Positions 8,783-17,024 of a stretch of DNA of 64,000 nucleotides are shown one piece after another. The stretch's first letter is position 1; each line of letters starts with the position of its first letter. Both the position numbers and the translations under genes were made by a program. Origin of the DNA: Microbacterium aurum (GTDB lineage: Bacteria; Actinomycetota; Actinomycetes; Actinomycetales; Microbacteriaceae); contig NZ_JAFBCQ010000001.1 of NCBI RefSeq assembly GCF_016907815.1, positions 868,001 through 932,000 on the forward strand, in the 5' to 3' direction. Below the pieces are notes generated by a model. That model worked only from the letters and a program-made list of their open reading frames with translations, was not told the origin of the DNA and made no database searches.

Positions 8783-8827
8783 GCCGAGTGCGCCGGTTGT
8801 GGGCGGGGCGCAAGGGGCGCGCTCGGC
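8783..8827. repeat. Palindromic repeat, family C (intergenic copy)
   Basis: GCCGAGTGCGCC (8783-8794) and GGCGCGCTCGGC (8816-8827) form an imperfect stem between the aldolase and rhaB genes. A related copy in opposite orientation lies inside the glycerate kinase gene at 41040-41122. Confidence 0.6.
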
Positions 8828-8878
8828 GAGAACCGGCGCGCTCGACCACCACCGGCGCGCCCGGCGCGGGGGTGCGCG

Positions 8879-10915
8879 TCATCGGAGGAACGCGGCGGCG
8901 ACGCCGGAGTCGACGGGGATGTGCAGGCCCGTCGTGCGGGAGAGCTCGGGCCCGGTCAGGACGTACACGGCATCCGCCACGTTCTCGGGCACGACCTCAC
9001 GCTTGAGGATCGTGCGGTTCGCGTAGAACTGACCGAGGTCCTCTTCGGCGACGCCGTAGGTCGCGGCGCGGTTGGCACCCCAGCCCGACGCGAAGATGCC
9101 CGAGCCGCGGACGACGCCGTCGGGGTTGATGCCGTTGACGCGCACGCCGTGCTCGCCGAGCTCGACCGCGAGCAGGCGCACCTGGTGGGCCTGGTCGGCC
9201 TTCGTCGCGGAGTACGCGATGTTGTTCGGGCCGGCGAAGACGGAGTTCTTCGACGAGATGTAGATGACGTCGCCGCCCATGCCCTGCTCGATGAGGGCCT
9301 TCGCGGCGGCCTTCGAGACGAGGAACGAGCCCTTCGCCATGACGTCGTGCTGCAGGTCCCAATCCTTCTCGGTGGTCTCCAGCAGCGGCTTCGACAGCGA
9401 CAGCCCGGCGTTGTTCACGACCAGGTCGATGCCGCCGAACGCGAGCACGGTCGCGTCGATCGCAGCCTGAACCCCCTCGGCATCCGCCACGTTCGCGGCG
9501 ACGCCGATCGCGACGTCGCTGTTCCCGAGTTCGGATGCCGCGGCCTGCGCCTTCTCGAGGTCGAGGTCGGCGACCACGACGCACGCGCCCTCGGCTGCGA
9601 GCCGGGTCGCGATGGCCTTGCCGATGCCGGAGGCCGCGCCGGTCACGAACGCGATGCGGCCCTGGTGGCTCTTCGGCTTCGGCATCCGCTGCAGCTTCGC
9701 CTCTTCGAGGGCCCAGTACTCGATGCGGAACTTCTCCGCGTCGCTGATGGGGGAGTAGGTCGAGAGGGCTTCGGCGCCGCGCATGACGTTGATCGCGTTG
9801 ACGTAGAACTCGCCGGCGACGCGCGCGGTCTGCTTGTTCGCCCCGTAGCTGAACATCCCGACGCCCGGCACGAGCACGATGAGCGGGTCGGCGCCGCGGA
9901 TCGCGGGCGACTCCGCCGTCGCGTGCGCGTCATAGTACGCCTGGTAGTCGGCGCGGTACTCCTGGTGGAGGTCCTTCAGGCGCGCGAGCTGCTCCTCGAC
10001 CGACGCGGATGCCGGGAGGTCGAGGATGAGCGGCTTGACCTTCGTCCGCAGGAAGTGGTCGGGGCAGCTCGTCCCGAGCGCCGCGAGGGCGGGCGCCTTC
10101 TCGGATGCCAGGAAGTCCAGCACCACGTCGCTGTCGGTGTAGTGCCCGACCATCGGCTTGTCGGTCGAGGCGAGCCCGCGGATCGTGGGGGCCAGCGCCG
10201 CTGCGCGCGCCCGGCGCTCGGCCTCGGGCAGCGCCTCGAACCCGGCGCGGACCCCGCCGAACGGGTCGGCCTTGCCGTGTTCGGCGATGTAGGCGGCGGC
10301 GGTGTCGATGATCCAGAGGCTGTTCGCCTCGGCATCCTCACTCGTGTCGCCCCACGCCGTGATGCCGTGGCCGCCCAGGATGCAGCCGACCGCCTGCGGG
10401 TTCTGCTTCTTGATCTCCGCGATGTCGAGGCCCAGCTGGAACCCGGGGCGACGCCACGGCACCCACACGACCTTGTCGCCGAAGATCTTCTGCGTGAGCT
10501 CCGGCCCGTCGGCGGCCGTCGCGATCGCGATGCCCGAGTCCGGGTGCAGGTGGTCGACGTGCGCGGCGTCGACGAGACCGTGCATCGCGGTGTCGATCGA
10601 CGGGGCGGCGCCGCCCTTGCCGTGCAGGCAGTAGTCGAATGCGGCGACCATCTCGTCCTCACGGTCGACGCCCGGGTAGACGTCGACGAGCTTGCGCATG
10701 CGGTCCAGGCGCAGCACGGCGAGGCCCTCGGGCTTCAGCGTCCCGAGGTCGCCGCCGGAGCCCTTCACCCACAGCAGCTCGACGGGCTCGCCCGTGACCG
10801 GGTCGGTCTCGGTGCCCTTGGCCGACGTGTTGCCGCCGGCGTAGTTCGTGTTCTTCGGGTCCGCGCCCAGGCGGTTGCTGCGCGCGATGAGAGAAGCGGC
10901 GGTCGGGTTCGTCAT
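8879..10915 (-). CDS. Bifunctional rhamnulose-1-phosphate aldolase / short-chain dehydrogenase
   Basis: 678 residues from ATG 10915. The N-terminal part (about 1-400) is a class II aldolase/adducin domain with the metal-site region HVDHLHPDSGIAIA and GGHGITAWG. The C-terminal part (about 420-678) is a short-chain dehydrogenase with VTGAASGIGKA and catalytic YSATK. This fusion (RhaD/RhaE type) is widespread in actinobacteria and bacilli. It splits rhamnulose-1-phosphate to dihydroxyacetone phosphate and L-lactaldehyde and oxidises the lactaldehyde to lactate. It lies between rhaI and rhaB in the leftward operon. The ribosome site (AAAGAA) is weak. Confidence 0.92.
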   Translation of the reverse strand: MTNPTAASLIARSNRLGADPKNTNYAGGNTSAKGTETDPVTGEPVELLWVKGSGGDLGTLKPEGLAVLRLDRMRKLVDVYPGVDREDEMVAAFDYCLHGKGGAAPSIDTAMHGLVDAAHVDHLHPDSGIAIATAADGPELTQKIFGDKVVWVPWRRPGFQLGLDIAEIKKQNPQAVGCILGGHGITAWGDTSEDAEANSLWIIDTAAAYIAEHGKADPFGGVRAGFEALPEAERRARAAALAPTIRGLASTDKPMVGHYTDSDVVLDFLASEKAPALAALGTSCPDHFLRTKVKPLILDLPASASVEEQLARLKDLHQEYRADYQAYYDAHATAESPAIRGADPLIVLVPGVGMFSYGANKQTARVAGEFYVNAINVMRGAEALSTYSPISDAEKFRIEYWALEEAKLQRMPKPKSHQGRIAFVTGAASGIGKAIATRLAAEGACVVVADLDLEKAQAAASELGNSDVAIGVAANVADAEGVQAAIDATVLAFGGIDLVVNNAGLSLSKPLLETTEKDWDLQHDVMAKGSFLVSKAAAKALIEQGMGGDVIYISSKNSVFAGPNNIAYSATKADQAHQVRLLAVELGEHGVRVNGINPDGVVRGSGIFASGWGANRAATYGVAEEDLGQFYANRTILKREVVPENVADAVYVLTGPELSRTTGLHIPVDSGVAAAFLR

Positions 10916-10965
10916 GTCAGGTTCTTTCTGCGTGTGCATGGCATCTGCGGATGGCGGGTCGGCGA

Positions 10966-11098
10966 GTTCGGCAGTCGCTTCGGCACGGTACTCGGTGGTA
11001 GCACTGTGTCGAAGCGACTGTTCAACGGTGTGCGCGCGCGTTCGGCAGTCGCTTGAGCACGATCGCGAGGCGCGCGACTGTGTCGAAGCGACTGCCGA
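10966..11098. repeat. Two palindromic repeats, family B, between rhaI and the aldolase gene
   Basis: Stem 1: CAGTCGCTTCG (10972-10982) with CGAAGCGACTG (11010-11020). Stem 2: TCGGCAGTCGCTT (11042-11054) with AAGCGACTGCCGA (11086-11098). Both have the same layout as the 4-copy array at 45286-45610 (TTCGGCAGTCG ... GGCAC ... GCACTGTG ... CGACTG). They may also limit read-through inside the rhamnose operon. Confidence 0.7.
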
Positions 11099-11105
11099 GC
11101 CGGCA

Positions 11106-12272
11106 TCAGGCGCCCCAGCCGGCCTGCGTGCCGCCGACGCGCTCCTCGGCGATGCGCTGCTGGTAGCCGGAGGCGAGGTAGGCGGCCATCGGGTCTTCGG
11201 CCAGGCCCCGCGAGGCGCGCCAGGCGGCCAGCTGCGGGCGGACGTCGGTGTAGAAGGCATCCATCAGGATCGCGTTGGCGGCGAGCACGTCGTTCGCCTG
11301 CTGCGCGGCATCCAGTGCCTCGCGGTCGATGAGCAGCGCGCGCGCCGTCATCTCCTGGACGTTCAGCACCGAGCGGATCTGGCCCGGGATCTTGTCCTCG
11401 ATGTTGTGGCACTGGTCGAGCATGAACGCGACGTCGGGGTTGTTCAGACCGCCGCCGCGGATCACCTCGGTGATGATGCGGAACAGCTGGAACGGGTCGG
11501 CGGCGCCCACGATGAGGTCGTCGTCGGCGTAGAAGCGGCTGTTGAAGTCGAACGAGCCGAGCTTGCCGAGGCGCAGCAGCTGCATGACGATGAACTCGAT
11601 GTTCGTGCCGGGGGCGTGGTGGCCGGTGTCGAGGCACACCATGGCCTTGTCGCCGAGCGCCGCGACCTGCACGTAGCTCGTGCCCCAGTCGGGAACGTCG
11701 GTGTGGTAGAACGCCGGCTCGAAGAACTTGTACTCGAGCACGAGCCGCTGGTCGTCGCCGAGGCGCGCGTAGATCTGCTGCAGCGAGTCCTGCAGGCGGT
11801 CCTGGCGGCCGCGCATGTCGTTCTGGCCGGGGTAGTTCGAGCCCTCGGCGAGCCAGATCTTCAGGTCGCGCGAGCCCGTGGCATCCATGATGTCGATGCA
11901 CTCGAGGTGGTGATCGATCGCCTTCTGGCGGATGCGGGAGTCGTGGTGCGTGAGGGCGCCGAACTTGTAGTCCTCGTCCTGGAAGGTGTTGGAGTTGATC
12001 GTGCCGAGCGTGACGCCGAGGTCTTCGGCGTGGCGGCGCAGCGCGCTGTAGTCGTCGACCTTGTCCCACGGGATGTGCAGCGCGACGCTCGGGGCGAGCT
12101 TCGTGAAGGCGTTGACCTGGGCGGCATCCGCGACCTTCTCGAACGGGTCGCGCGGCGTGCCGGGCGTGGGGAACACGCGGAAGCGCGTGCCGGAGTTGCC
12201 GAAGGCCCAGCTAGGCAGTTCGATGCCCTGGGCTTCGAGCGTGGCGAGGTTCTCGGGAGACAGCGTCGTCAT
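11106..12272 (-). CDS. rhaI: L-rhamnose isomerase
   Basis: 388 residues. The sequence fits the Pseudomonas stutzeri-type L-rhamnose isomerase (RhaI) rather than E. coli RhaA, with metal- and substrate-site stretches LEYKFFEPAFYHTDVPDWG, CLDTGHHAPGTN and FDFNSRFYADDD. It interconverts L-rhamnose and L-rhamnulose with a divalent metal. The start overlaps the mutarotase stop by four bases (ATGA), so it is the second gene of the operon. Confidence 0.93.
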   Translation of the reverse strand: MTTLSPENLATLEAQGIELPSWAFGNSGTRFRVFPTPGTPRDPFEKVADAAQVNAFTKLAPSVALHIPWDKVDDYSALRRHAEDLGVTLGTINSNTFQDEDYKFGALTHHDSRIRQKAIDHHLECIDIMDATGSRDLKIWLAEGSNYPGQNDMRGRQDRLQDSLQQIYARLGDDQRLVLEYKFFEPAFYHTDVPDWGTSYVQVAALGDKAMVCLDTGHHAPGTNIEFIVMQLLRLGKLGSFDFNSRFYADDDLIVGAADPFQLFRIITEVIRGGGLNNPDVAFMLDQCHNIEDKIPGQIRSVLNVQEMTARALLIDREALDAAQQANDVLAANAILMDAFYTDVRPQLAAWRASRGLAEDPMAAYLASGYQQRIAEERVGGTQAGWGA

Positions 12273-12643
12273 GATTCGGTGCTTTCGTTCTCGGTGCCGG
12301 CGGGGGATGCCGCGGTTAGCTGGTCGTGCAGGTTGAAGACTTCGGTGAGAGGGGTGGCGGCCTGGTCAGGGCGGCCGTCGAGGTCGGCGAAGAAGGGCGC
12401 CATGGAGGCCTCCCAGCGTGCGGCGACCTCGGAGGACGCCAGATACGCCTGCGCGGCCGCGTCGTCGTCGGTCTCGTAGTAGCCGAACAGGGTCGCCGTG
12501 GCCCGGTCGAGGAAGAGCGAGTAGTTGCGGCGACCGGCGGCGGCGATCTCGGCGAGCATCTCGGGCCAGACGGGACTGTGCCGGGCGATGTACTCGTCGA
12601 TGAGCTCGGGGCGCACCGTCAGCGAGAAGGCGACGCGGGCCAT
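12269..12643 (-). CDS. rhaM: L-rhamnose mutarotase
   Basis: 124 residues, first gene of the leftward rhamnose operon, with a strong GGAAGGAC ribosome site. The pattern RVAFSLTVRPELIDEYIARH, then WPEMLAEIAAAGRRNYSLFL and LFGYYETDD, matches RhaM/RhaU, which interconverts alpha and beta anomers of L-rhamnose ahead of the isomerase. The C-terminal tail (TAASPAGTENESTES) is slightly longer than usual. It is driven by the promoter at 12674-12702. Confidence 0.92.
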   Translation of the reverse strand: MARVAFSLTVRPELIDEYIARHSPVWPEMLAEIAAAGRRNYSLFLDRATATLFGYYETDDDAAAQAYLASSEVAARWEASMAPFFADLDGRPDQAATPLTEVFNLHDQLTAASPAGTENESTES

Positions 12644-12660
12644 GACTGTCCTTCCAATGG

Positions 12661-12702
12661 TGAATCGTTTCAAACGATAGTGTGAGTGAAACGATTCGTC
12701 AA
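12661..12702 (-). promoter_or_regulatory. Rhamnose operon promoter with two LacI-type operators
   Basis: On the minus strand TTGACG (12702-12697) and TATCGT (12679-12674) are separated by exactly 17 bases. ATCGTTTCAAACGAT (12664-12678), a perfect 15-bp palindrome, covers the -10 box. TGAATCGTTTCA (12661-12672) is repeated inverted as TGAAACGATTC (12687-12697) in the spacer. Repression by a LacI-family protein is the natural reading. Confidence 0.8.
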
Positions 12703-12730
12703 GCTCGGATCCGAGAGGGGTGGAGGCGCC

Positions 12731-13774
12731 GTGGCAGTGAGCGTGAAAGACGTGGCGGTCGCGGCATCCGTATCGGTCGGCACCGTCTCCAACGTGCTGA
12801 ACCGGCCCGAGAAGGTGGCGCCGGAGACCGTCGCCCGGGTCCAGGATGCGATCGTGCGGCTGGGGTTCGTCCGCAACGACGCGGCGCGACAGCTGCGCGC
12901 CGGGCGTAGCCGGTCGATCGGGCTCGTCGTGCTCGATTCCGCGAACCCCTTCTTCGCCGAGGTCGCGCGCGGTGCGGAAGAGCGGGCCGCCGCTGAGGGC
13001 ATGTCCGTGTTGCTGGGCAACAGCGATCAGAACCCGGAGCGCGAGGGCGCCTACCTCGATCTCTTCCGCGAGCAGCGGGTCAACGGCGTGCTGCTCACGC
13101 CGACCGATCTGACCGCGCCGCTGGCCGACTCCGGCATCCCCCTCGTGCTCGTGGACGGCGAGCTGCCCGGCGGCGAGGTGCCCTCCGTCGCGGTCGACGA
13201 CGTCGAGGGCGGGCACCTCGCGGTCGCGCATCTGCTGGGGCTCGGGCGGCGCCGCATCGCGTTCGTCGGCGGGCCGCTCGCGATCCGCCAGGTGGCCGAT
13301 CGCCTGGCCGGGGCGCGCCGTGCGCTGACCGAGGTGCCGGACGCGGCGCTCGAGGTCATCGAGACCGAGGCGCTCACCGTGCTGGCCGGGCGCGAGGCGG
13401 GGGAGGCCATCGGGCGGCGCCGCGCCGGCGAGCGGCCCGACGCCGTGTTCTGCGCGAACGACCTGCTCGCCGTGGGGGTGCTGCAGGGCACCGCGATCCT
13501 CGGCGAGGTCCGGGTGCCCGACGACCTGGCGCTCATCGGGTACGACGACATCGACTTCGCGCAGGCGACGGTCGTGCCGCTGTCGTCGATCCGCCAGCCG
13601 GCGCGGCAGATCGGCGCGACCGCGGTCGAGCTGCTGTTCGAGGCGGTCGCCTCGCCCGAGGCCGCGCCGCGGCACGTGCGGTTCCGGCCCGAGCTCGTCG
13701 TGCGGGCCTCGACGGCGGGCTCGGGAGGAGATCCGCGGCCCGGAGGGCAGATTCCCCGTCGATCGACCTCCTGA
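12731..13774 (+). CDS. LacI-family regulator, likely rhamnose repressor 1
   Basis: 347 residues from GTG 12731, preceded by GGAGG; an in-frame GTG at 12686 falls inside the operator and is less likely. The DNA-binding domain reads SVKDVAVAASVSVGTVSNVLNRPEKV, followed by a periplasmic-binding-protein-like core (NPFFAEVARGAEERA, FVGGP, FCANDLLAVG, YDDIDFA). It is divergent from rhaM across the operators. The last ~18 residues, after VVRASTAG, are encoded by a repeat element (13720 onward) and are absent from the paralogue at 14311, so the original C-terminus was probably replaced. Confidence 0.88.
   Translation: MAVSVKDVAVAASVSVGTVSNVLNRPEKVAPETVARVQDAIVRLGFVRNDAARQLRAGRSRSIGLVVLDSANPFFAEVARGAEERAAAEGMSVLLGNSDQNPEREGAYLDLFREQRVNGVLLTPTDLTAPLADSGIPLVLVDGELPGGEVPSVAVDDVEGGHLAVAHLLGLGRRRIAFVGGPLAIRQVADRLAGARRALTEVPDAALEVIETEALTVLAGREAGEAIGRRRAGERPDAVFCANDLLAVGVLQGTAILGEVRVPDDLALIGYDDIDFAQATVVPLSSIRQPARQIGATAVELLFEAVASPEAAPRHVRFRPELVVRASTAGSGGDPRPGGQIPRRSTS
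13720..13755 (+). repeat. Repeat family D, left copy
   Basis: CTCGGGAGGAGATCCGC (13720-13736) is exactly inverted at 14284-14300. The following bases resemble 14230-14262 as a direct repeat (CGGGAGGAGA..CGC.GCCCGGAGG). It overlaps the 3' end of the LacI gene. Confidence 0.6.
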
Positions 13775-13802
13775 GCGAGGATCCCCTCCCTCGCGGAGGT
13801 CG
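13764..13802. terminator. Nested hairpin over the LacI stop codon
   Basis: CGACCTCC (13764-13771) pairs with GGAGGTCG (13795-13802), and inside it GCGAGG pairs with CCTCGC. The TGA stop (13772-13774) lies in the stem-loop. Likely terminator. Confidence 0.6.
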
Positions 13803-13904
13803 AGGCGCCGCACTTGCGCTGCACAGCAGGCGCGGCGGCGAAAGTGTCCACGGATGCGGGGTCTCCGGCCCCGCGCGCCCCGGCAGGGGGCCAGCATCAC
13901 GGCC

Positions 13905-14217
13905 ATGGATATCGCGGGCTGGGTTCTCGATCATGGCGGTGTCGTGCGCACGGCGCGACTGGAGGCCGCTGGAGCATCGCGCTTCGATCGAGGGCCACCG
14001 GGTCGATCTGCTGATCGGCGCGCGCCTCGTGCTGCAGATCGACGGCGGCACGCACGTGGGGCGCCAGCGGGAAGAGGATGTCGCTCACGATGCCGCACTC
14101 ATGCTGCGCGGCTACTACGTGATCTGCGTGGGCTACACGCAGGTGATCGAACGGTGGGAAGAGGTCCAGGAGCGCATCATGCGCGCCGTCGCGCAGGGGC
14201 TGCACCTCGCGCGCTGA
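13905..14217 (+). pseudogene. Remnant of a DUF559 (Vsr-like nuclease fold) protein with internal deletion
   Basis: ATG 13905 opens MDIAGWVLDHGGVVRTARLEAAG, the usual N-terminus of actinobacterial DUF559 proteins. The C-terminal DUF559 domain follows almost at once in another frame (from about 13969): HRVDLLIGARLVLQIDGG, then RRQREEDVAHDAALMLRGYY, ending at 14217. Full-length relatives are about 280-300 residues, so the middle ~180 residues are deleted and the frame is lost. The remnant is bounded by family D repeats at 13720 and 14230-14300. Confidence 0.7.
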
Positions 14218-14228
14218 GTCTTGTCGTT

Positions 14229-14300
14229 CGGGAGGAGAAGCGCAGCCCGGAGGCCGCATGCCCGGGTGACCCACCTCCCGAATGCGGATCTCCTCCCGAG
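14229..14300. repeat. Repeat family D, palindromic copy
   Basis: CGGGAGGAGA (14231-14240) pairs with TCTCCTCCCG (14290-14299), with an inner TTCGGGAGG/CCTCCCGAA pairing. It ends 10 bases before the stop of the convergent LacI gene and may also serve as its terminator. Confidence 0.6.
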
Positions 14301-14310
14301 CGAGCGCCGG

Positions 14311-15321
14311 TCAGGCCGTCGCGGTGGAGCGGCGCACGACCAGCTCGGGCTGGAACACGGTCTGGCGGGGGATGAGCTCGGCGTCGTCGGACTCTTCGAG
14401 CAGGATCCGCAGCGCGGTGCGGCCGATCATGCCGCTCGGCTGGCCGATCGAGGTGATGGGCACGGCGGCCGCCGCGGCGAACGAGATGTCGTCGAAGCCG
14501 ATGAGGGCGATCTCGTCGGGCACCAGCATCCGCCCGCCGACGACGAGCGACTGCAGCAGGCCGAGCGCGATGAGGTCGTTCGCGGCGAACATCGCGTCGG
14601 GCCAGTCGCGGCGCGGGCGGGCGAGCACCCGGGTGCCGGCGGCCACGCCCTCGGCGACCGTCATCGCCGTCGTGGCGATCACCTCGAGCTCGACGGCGTC
14701 GAGCGCGTTGTCGGTCGCCACGCGCGCGCCCGCCAGCCGGTCGGTCACCTGGCGCATGTCCATGGGCCCGCCGACGAAGGCGATGCGCCGCCGCCCCGTC
14801 TCGATGAGGTGCTCGACGGCCATGCGTCCGCCCGCGACCGAGTCCACCGAGACCGAGCTGAACCGGCTCGTGCCCCCGAAGCGGTCGACGAGCACGGCCG
14901 GGATGCCGCGGGAGCGCAGCCGCTCCAGGCGCGGCAGGATGTCGCCGTACGGCGAGATGAGCACGCCGCGCACCTGCTGCTCCTCGAACAGGTCGAGGTA
15001 CATCCGCTCGCGGCTCGAGTCCTCGTCGGTGTTGCCGTACAGGATCGCGATGCCGTGGCGGGATGCCTCGTCCTCGGCCCCGCGCACGACGTCGTTGAAG
15101 AACGGGTTCTGCCCGTTGAGCACGACGAAGCCGACCGTCGTCGAGACGCCGCCGCGGAGCTTGCGGGCCGCGTCGTTGCGCACGTAGCCGAGTTCGTCGA
15201 TCGCCTTCAGCACACGCTCGGCCGACTCCGCCGACACGGTCTCGGGGCGATTGAGCACGTTCGAGACGGTGCCGACCGAGACGCCCGCCGTCTCGGCGAC
15301 GTCCCTGATGCTCACCACCAT
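14311..15321 (-). CDS. LacI-family regulator, likely rhamnose regulator 2
   Basis: 336 residues. The DNA-binding domain SIRDVAETAGVSVGTVSNVLNRPETV is very close to that of the 12731 regulator, and the core has the same landmarks (NPFFNDVVRGAEDEA, FVGGPMDMRQVTDRLAGAR, MFAANDLIALG, FDDIS). The two are paralogues that face each other. It is divergent from the ABC transporter operon, whose promoter region carries a 16-bp palindrome, so it probably controls rhamnose uptake. Which of the two binds which operator cannot be told from sequence alone. Confidence 0.88.
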   Translation of the reverse strand: MVVSIRDVAETAGVSVGTVSNVLNRPETVSAESAERVLKAIDELGYVRNDAARKLRGGVSTTVGFVVLNGQNPFFNDVVRGAEDEASRHGIAILYGNTDEDSSRERMYLDLFEEQQVRGVLISPYGDILPRLERLRSRGIPAVLVDRFGGTSRFSSVSVDSVAGGRMAVEHLIETGRRRIAFVGGPMDMRQVTDRLAGARVATDNALDAVELEVIATTAMTVAEGVAAGTRVLARPRRDWPDAMFAANDLIALGLLQSLVVGGRMLVPDEIALIGFDDISFAAAAAVPITSIGQPSGMIGRTALRILLEESDDAELIPRQTVFQPELVVRRSTATA

Positions 15322-15395
15322 GTGTGCTCCTTCGCCGCTGCTGCGGCATTGTCCGCGGGCCCGGGGCCCGGCATCCGCCGTGTCCGATCCGTGAC

Positions 15396-15455
15396 TTGAC
15401 CGCGCGGCGATGCGATGCCTACAGTATCCATGAATCGCTCCTGAATCGATTCAGG
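15396..15455 (+). promoter_or_regulatory. Promoter and operator of the rhamnose transporter operon
   Basis: TTGACC (15396-15401), 18-base spacer, TACAGT (15420-15425). Just downstream is the perfect 16-bp palindrome CCTGAATCGATTCAGG (15440-15455), with an extra TGAATCG half-site at 15431. The TGAATCG half-site is also present in the rhaM promoter operators, which suggests one regulon. Confidence 0.75.
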
Positions 15456-15509
15456 CTCGGTTCAGAATCCGAGTCCGTCCCTCACCCACACCTCAACGAG
15501 GAGGAACTC

Positions 15510-17024
15510 GTGCCGACGAACGACGCACCCGTGGTCCTCGAGCTCTCGAAGGTCGTCAAGTCGTTCGGCGCCGTCATCGCCCTGCGCTCGGGCAGCCTCC
15601 GCCTGCAGGCGGGCTCCATCCACGCCCTCATCGGCGAGAACGGCGCCGGCAAGTCGACGCTCGTCAAGATCGTCGCGGGCCTGTACCGCCGCGACGGCGG
15701 CGACTTCCGGCTCGACGGCGCGGAGGTCGACTTCACCTCGACCGCGCAGTCGAAGGCCGCCGGCGTCGCCGTCATCTACCAGGAGCCGACGCTGTTCCCC
15801 GACCTGTCGGTCACCGAGAACATCTTCATGGGCCGGCAGCTCACCGGCCGGTTCGGCCGCATCGACCGCAAGGCGATGCGCCACGAGGTCGAGCGCCTGT
15901 TCACGCGGCTCGGCGTCGCGATCGACCCCGACCGTCCCGCGGAGGGCCTGTCGATCGCCGACCAGCAGGTCATCGAGATCGCGAAGGCGGTGTCGCTCGA
16001 CGCCAAGGTGCTCATCATGGACGAGCCGACCGCCGCCCTGTCGGGCGTCGAGGTCGAGCGCCTCTTCACGATCGCCCGGAGCCTGCGCGACGAGGGCCGC
16101 GGGCTCATCTTCATCTCGCACCGATTCGACGAGGTCTTCGCCCTGTGCGACACCGTGACGGTCATGCGCGACGGGGCCTACATCGCCACGACGCCCATCG
16201 CCGACACGACGCCCGCCGACCTCGTGCGTCAGATGGTCGGGCGCGACGTCACCGAGCTGTTCCCGAAGCAGGATGCCGCGATCGGCGCGCCCCTGCTCGA
16301 GGTCGAGAACCTCACGAGCCCGGGCATCTTCCACGACATCAGCTTCACGGTGCGCTCCGGCGAGATCGTCGGGCTCGCGGGCCTCGTCGGGGCGGGGCGC
16401 AGCGAGGTCGCCCGGGCGGTGTTCGGCGTCGACGGCTACCAGGAGGGCACCGTCACGATGAAGGGCAGGCGCATCCGCCGCGGCCAGCCGACCGAGGCCA
16501 TGCGGGCCGGCATCGCGCTCGTGCCGGAGGACCGCCGCAAGCAGGGCCTCGTCATCGAATCGGGGGTCGGCCGCAACATCACGATGGCGATCCGGCGGCA
16601 GCTGTCGCGGTTCGGGCTCATCACGACCGGCATGGAGAACCGCGCCGCGCGCGAGTGGGCGAGCCGGCTCGAGGTCAAGGCCCACGCGCTCGACACCGTC
16701 GCGGCGACGCTCTCCGGCGGCAACCAGCAGAAGGTCGTCCTCGCGAAGTGGCTCGCGACGCAGCCCGACGTGCTCATCATCGACGAGCCGACCCGCGGCA
16801 TCGACGTCGGCACCAAGTCGGAGGTGCACCGGCTGCTGTCCGAGCTCGCCGGGCAGGGCATGGGCATCCTCATGATCTCGTCGGAGCTCCCCGAGGTCCT
16901 CGGCATGGCCGACCGCGTGCTCGTCATGCGCGAGGGGCGCGTCACGGCCGAGATCGCGCGCGCCGACGCCACCAGCGAGAACGTCATGTTCGCCGCGACG
17001 CACGCATCGGAGCACGCCGCATGA
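15510..17024 (+). CDS. rhaT: Rhamnose ABC importer, ATP-binding protein (two tandem ATPase domains)
   Basis: 504 residues from GTG 15510, preceded by an excellent GAGGAGGAAC ribosome site. It is a sugar-type (CUT2) double ATPase. Domain 1 has Walker A GENGAGKST, a degenerate signature GLSIADQQ and Walker B VLIMDEPTAAL. Domain 2 has the modified A-loop LVGAGRSEVARA, signature LSGGNQQKV and VLIIDEPTRGID. The second site is typically the ATPase-inactive one in this family. It energises the two permeases encoded next (ATGA overlap). Rhamnose specificity is inferred from the neighbouring rha genes. Confidence 0.9.
   Translation: MPTNDAPVVLELSKVVKSFGAVIALRSGSLRLQAGSIHALIGENGAGKSTLVKIVAGLYRRDGGDFRLDGAEVDFTSTAQSKAAGVAVIYQEPTLFPDLSVTENIFMGRQLTGRFGRIDRKAMRHEVERLFTRLGVAIDPDRPAEGLSIADQQVIEIAKAVSLDAKVLIMDEPTAALSGVEVERLFTIARSLRDEGRGLIFISHRFDEVFALCDTVTVMRDGAYIATTPIADTTPADLVRQMVGRDVTELFPKQDAAIGAPLLEVENLTSPGIFHDISFTVRSGEIVGLAGLVGAGRSEVARAVFGVDGYQEGTVTMKGRRIRRGQPTEAMRAGIALVPEDRRKQGLVIESGVGRNITMAIRRQLSRFGLITTGMENRAAREWASRLEVKAHALDTVAATLSGGNQQKVVLAKWLATQPDVLIIDEPTRGIDVGTKSEVHRLLSELAGQGMGILMISSELPEVLGMADRVLVMREGRVTAEIARADATSENVMFAATHASEHAA

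Noticed and set aside
12686..12730. Upstream GTG start for the first rhamnose LacI gene
   Set aside because: It would translate through the operator half-site; the GTG at 12731 has a GGAGG site and matches the usual LacI N-terminus.
13720..14300. Complete insertion sequence or MITE
   Set aside because: There is an inverted repeat but no transposase and no clear target duplication; I describe it only as a repeat-bracketed remnant.
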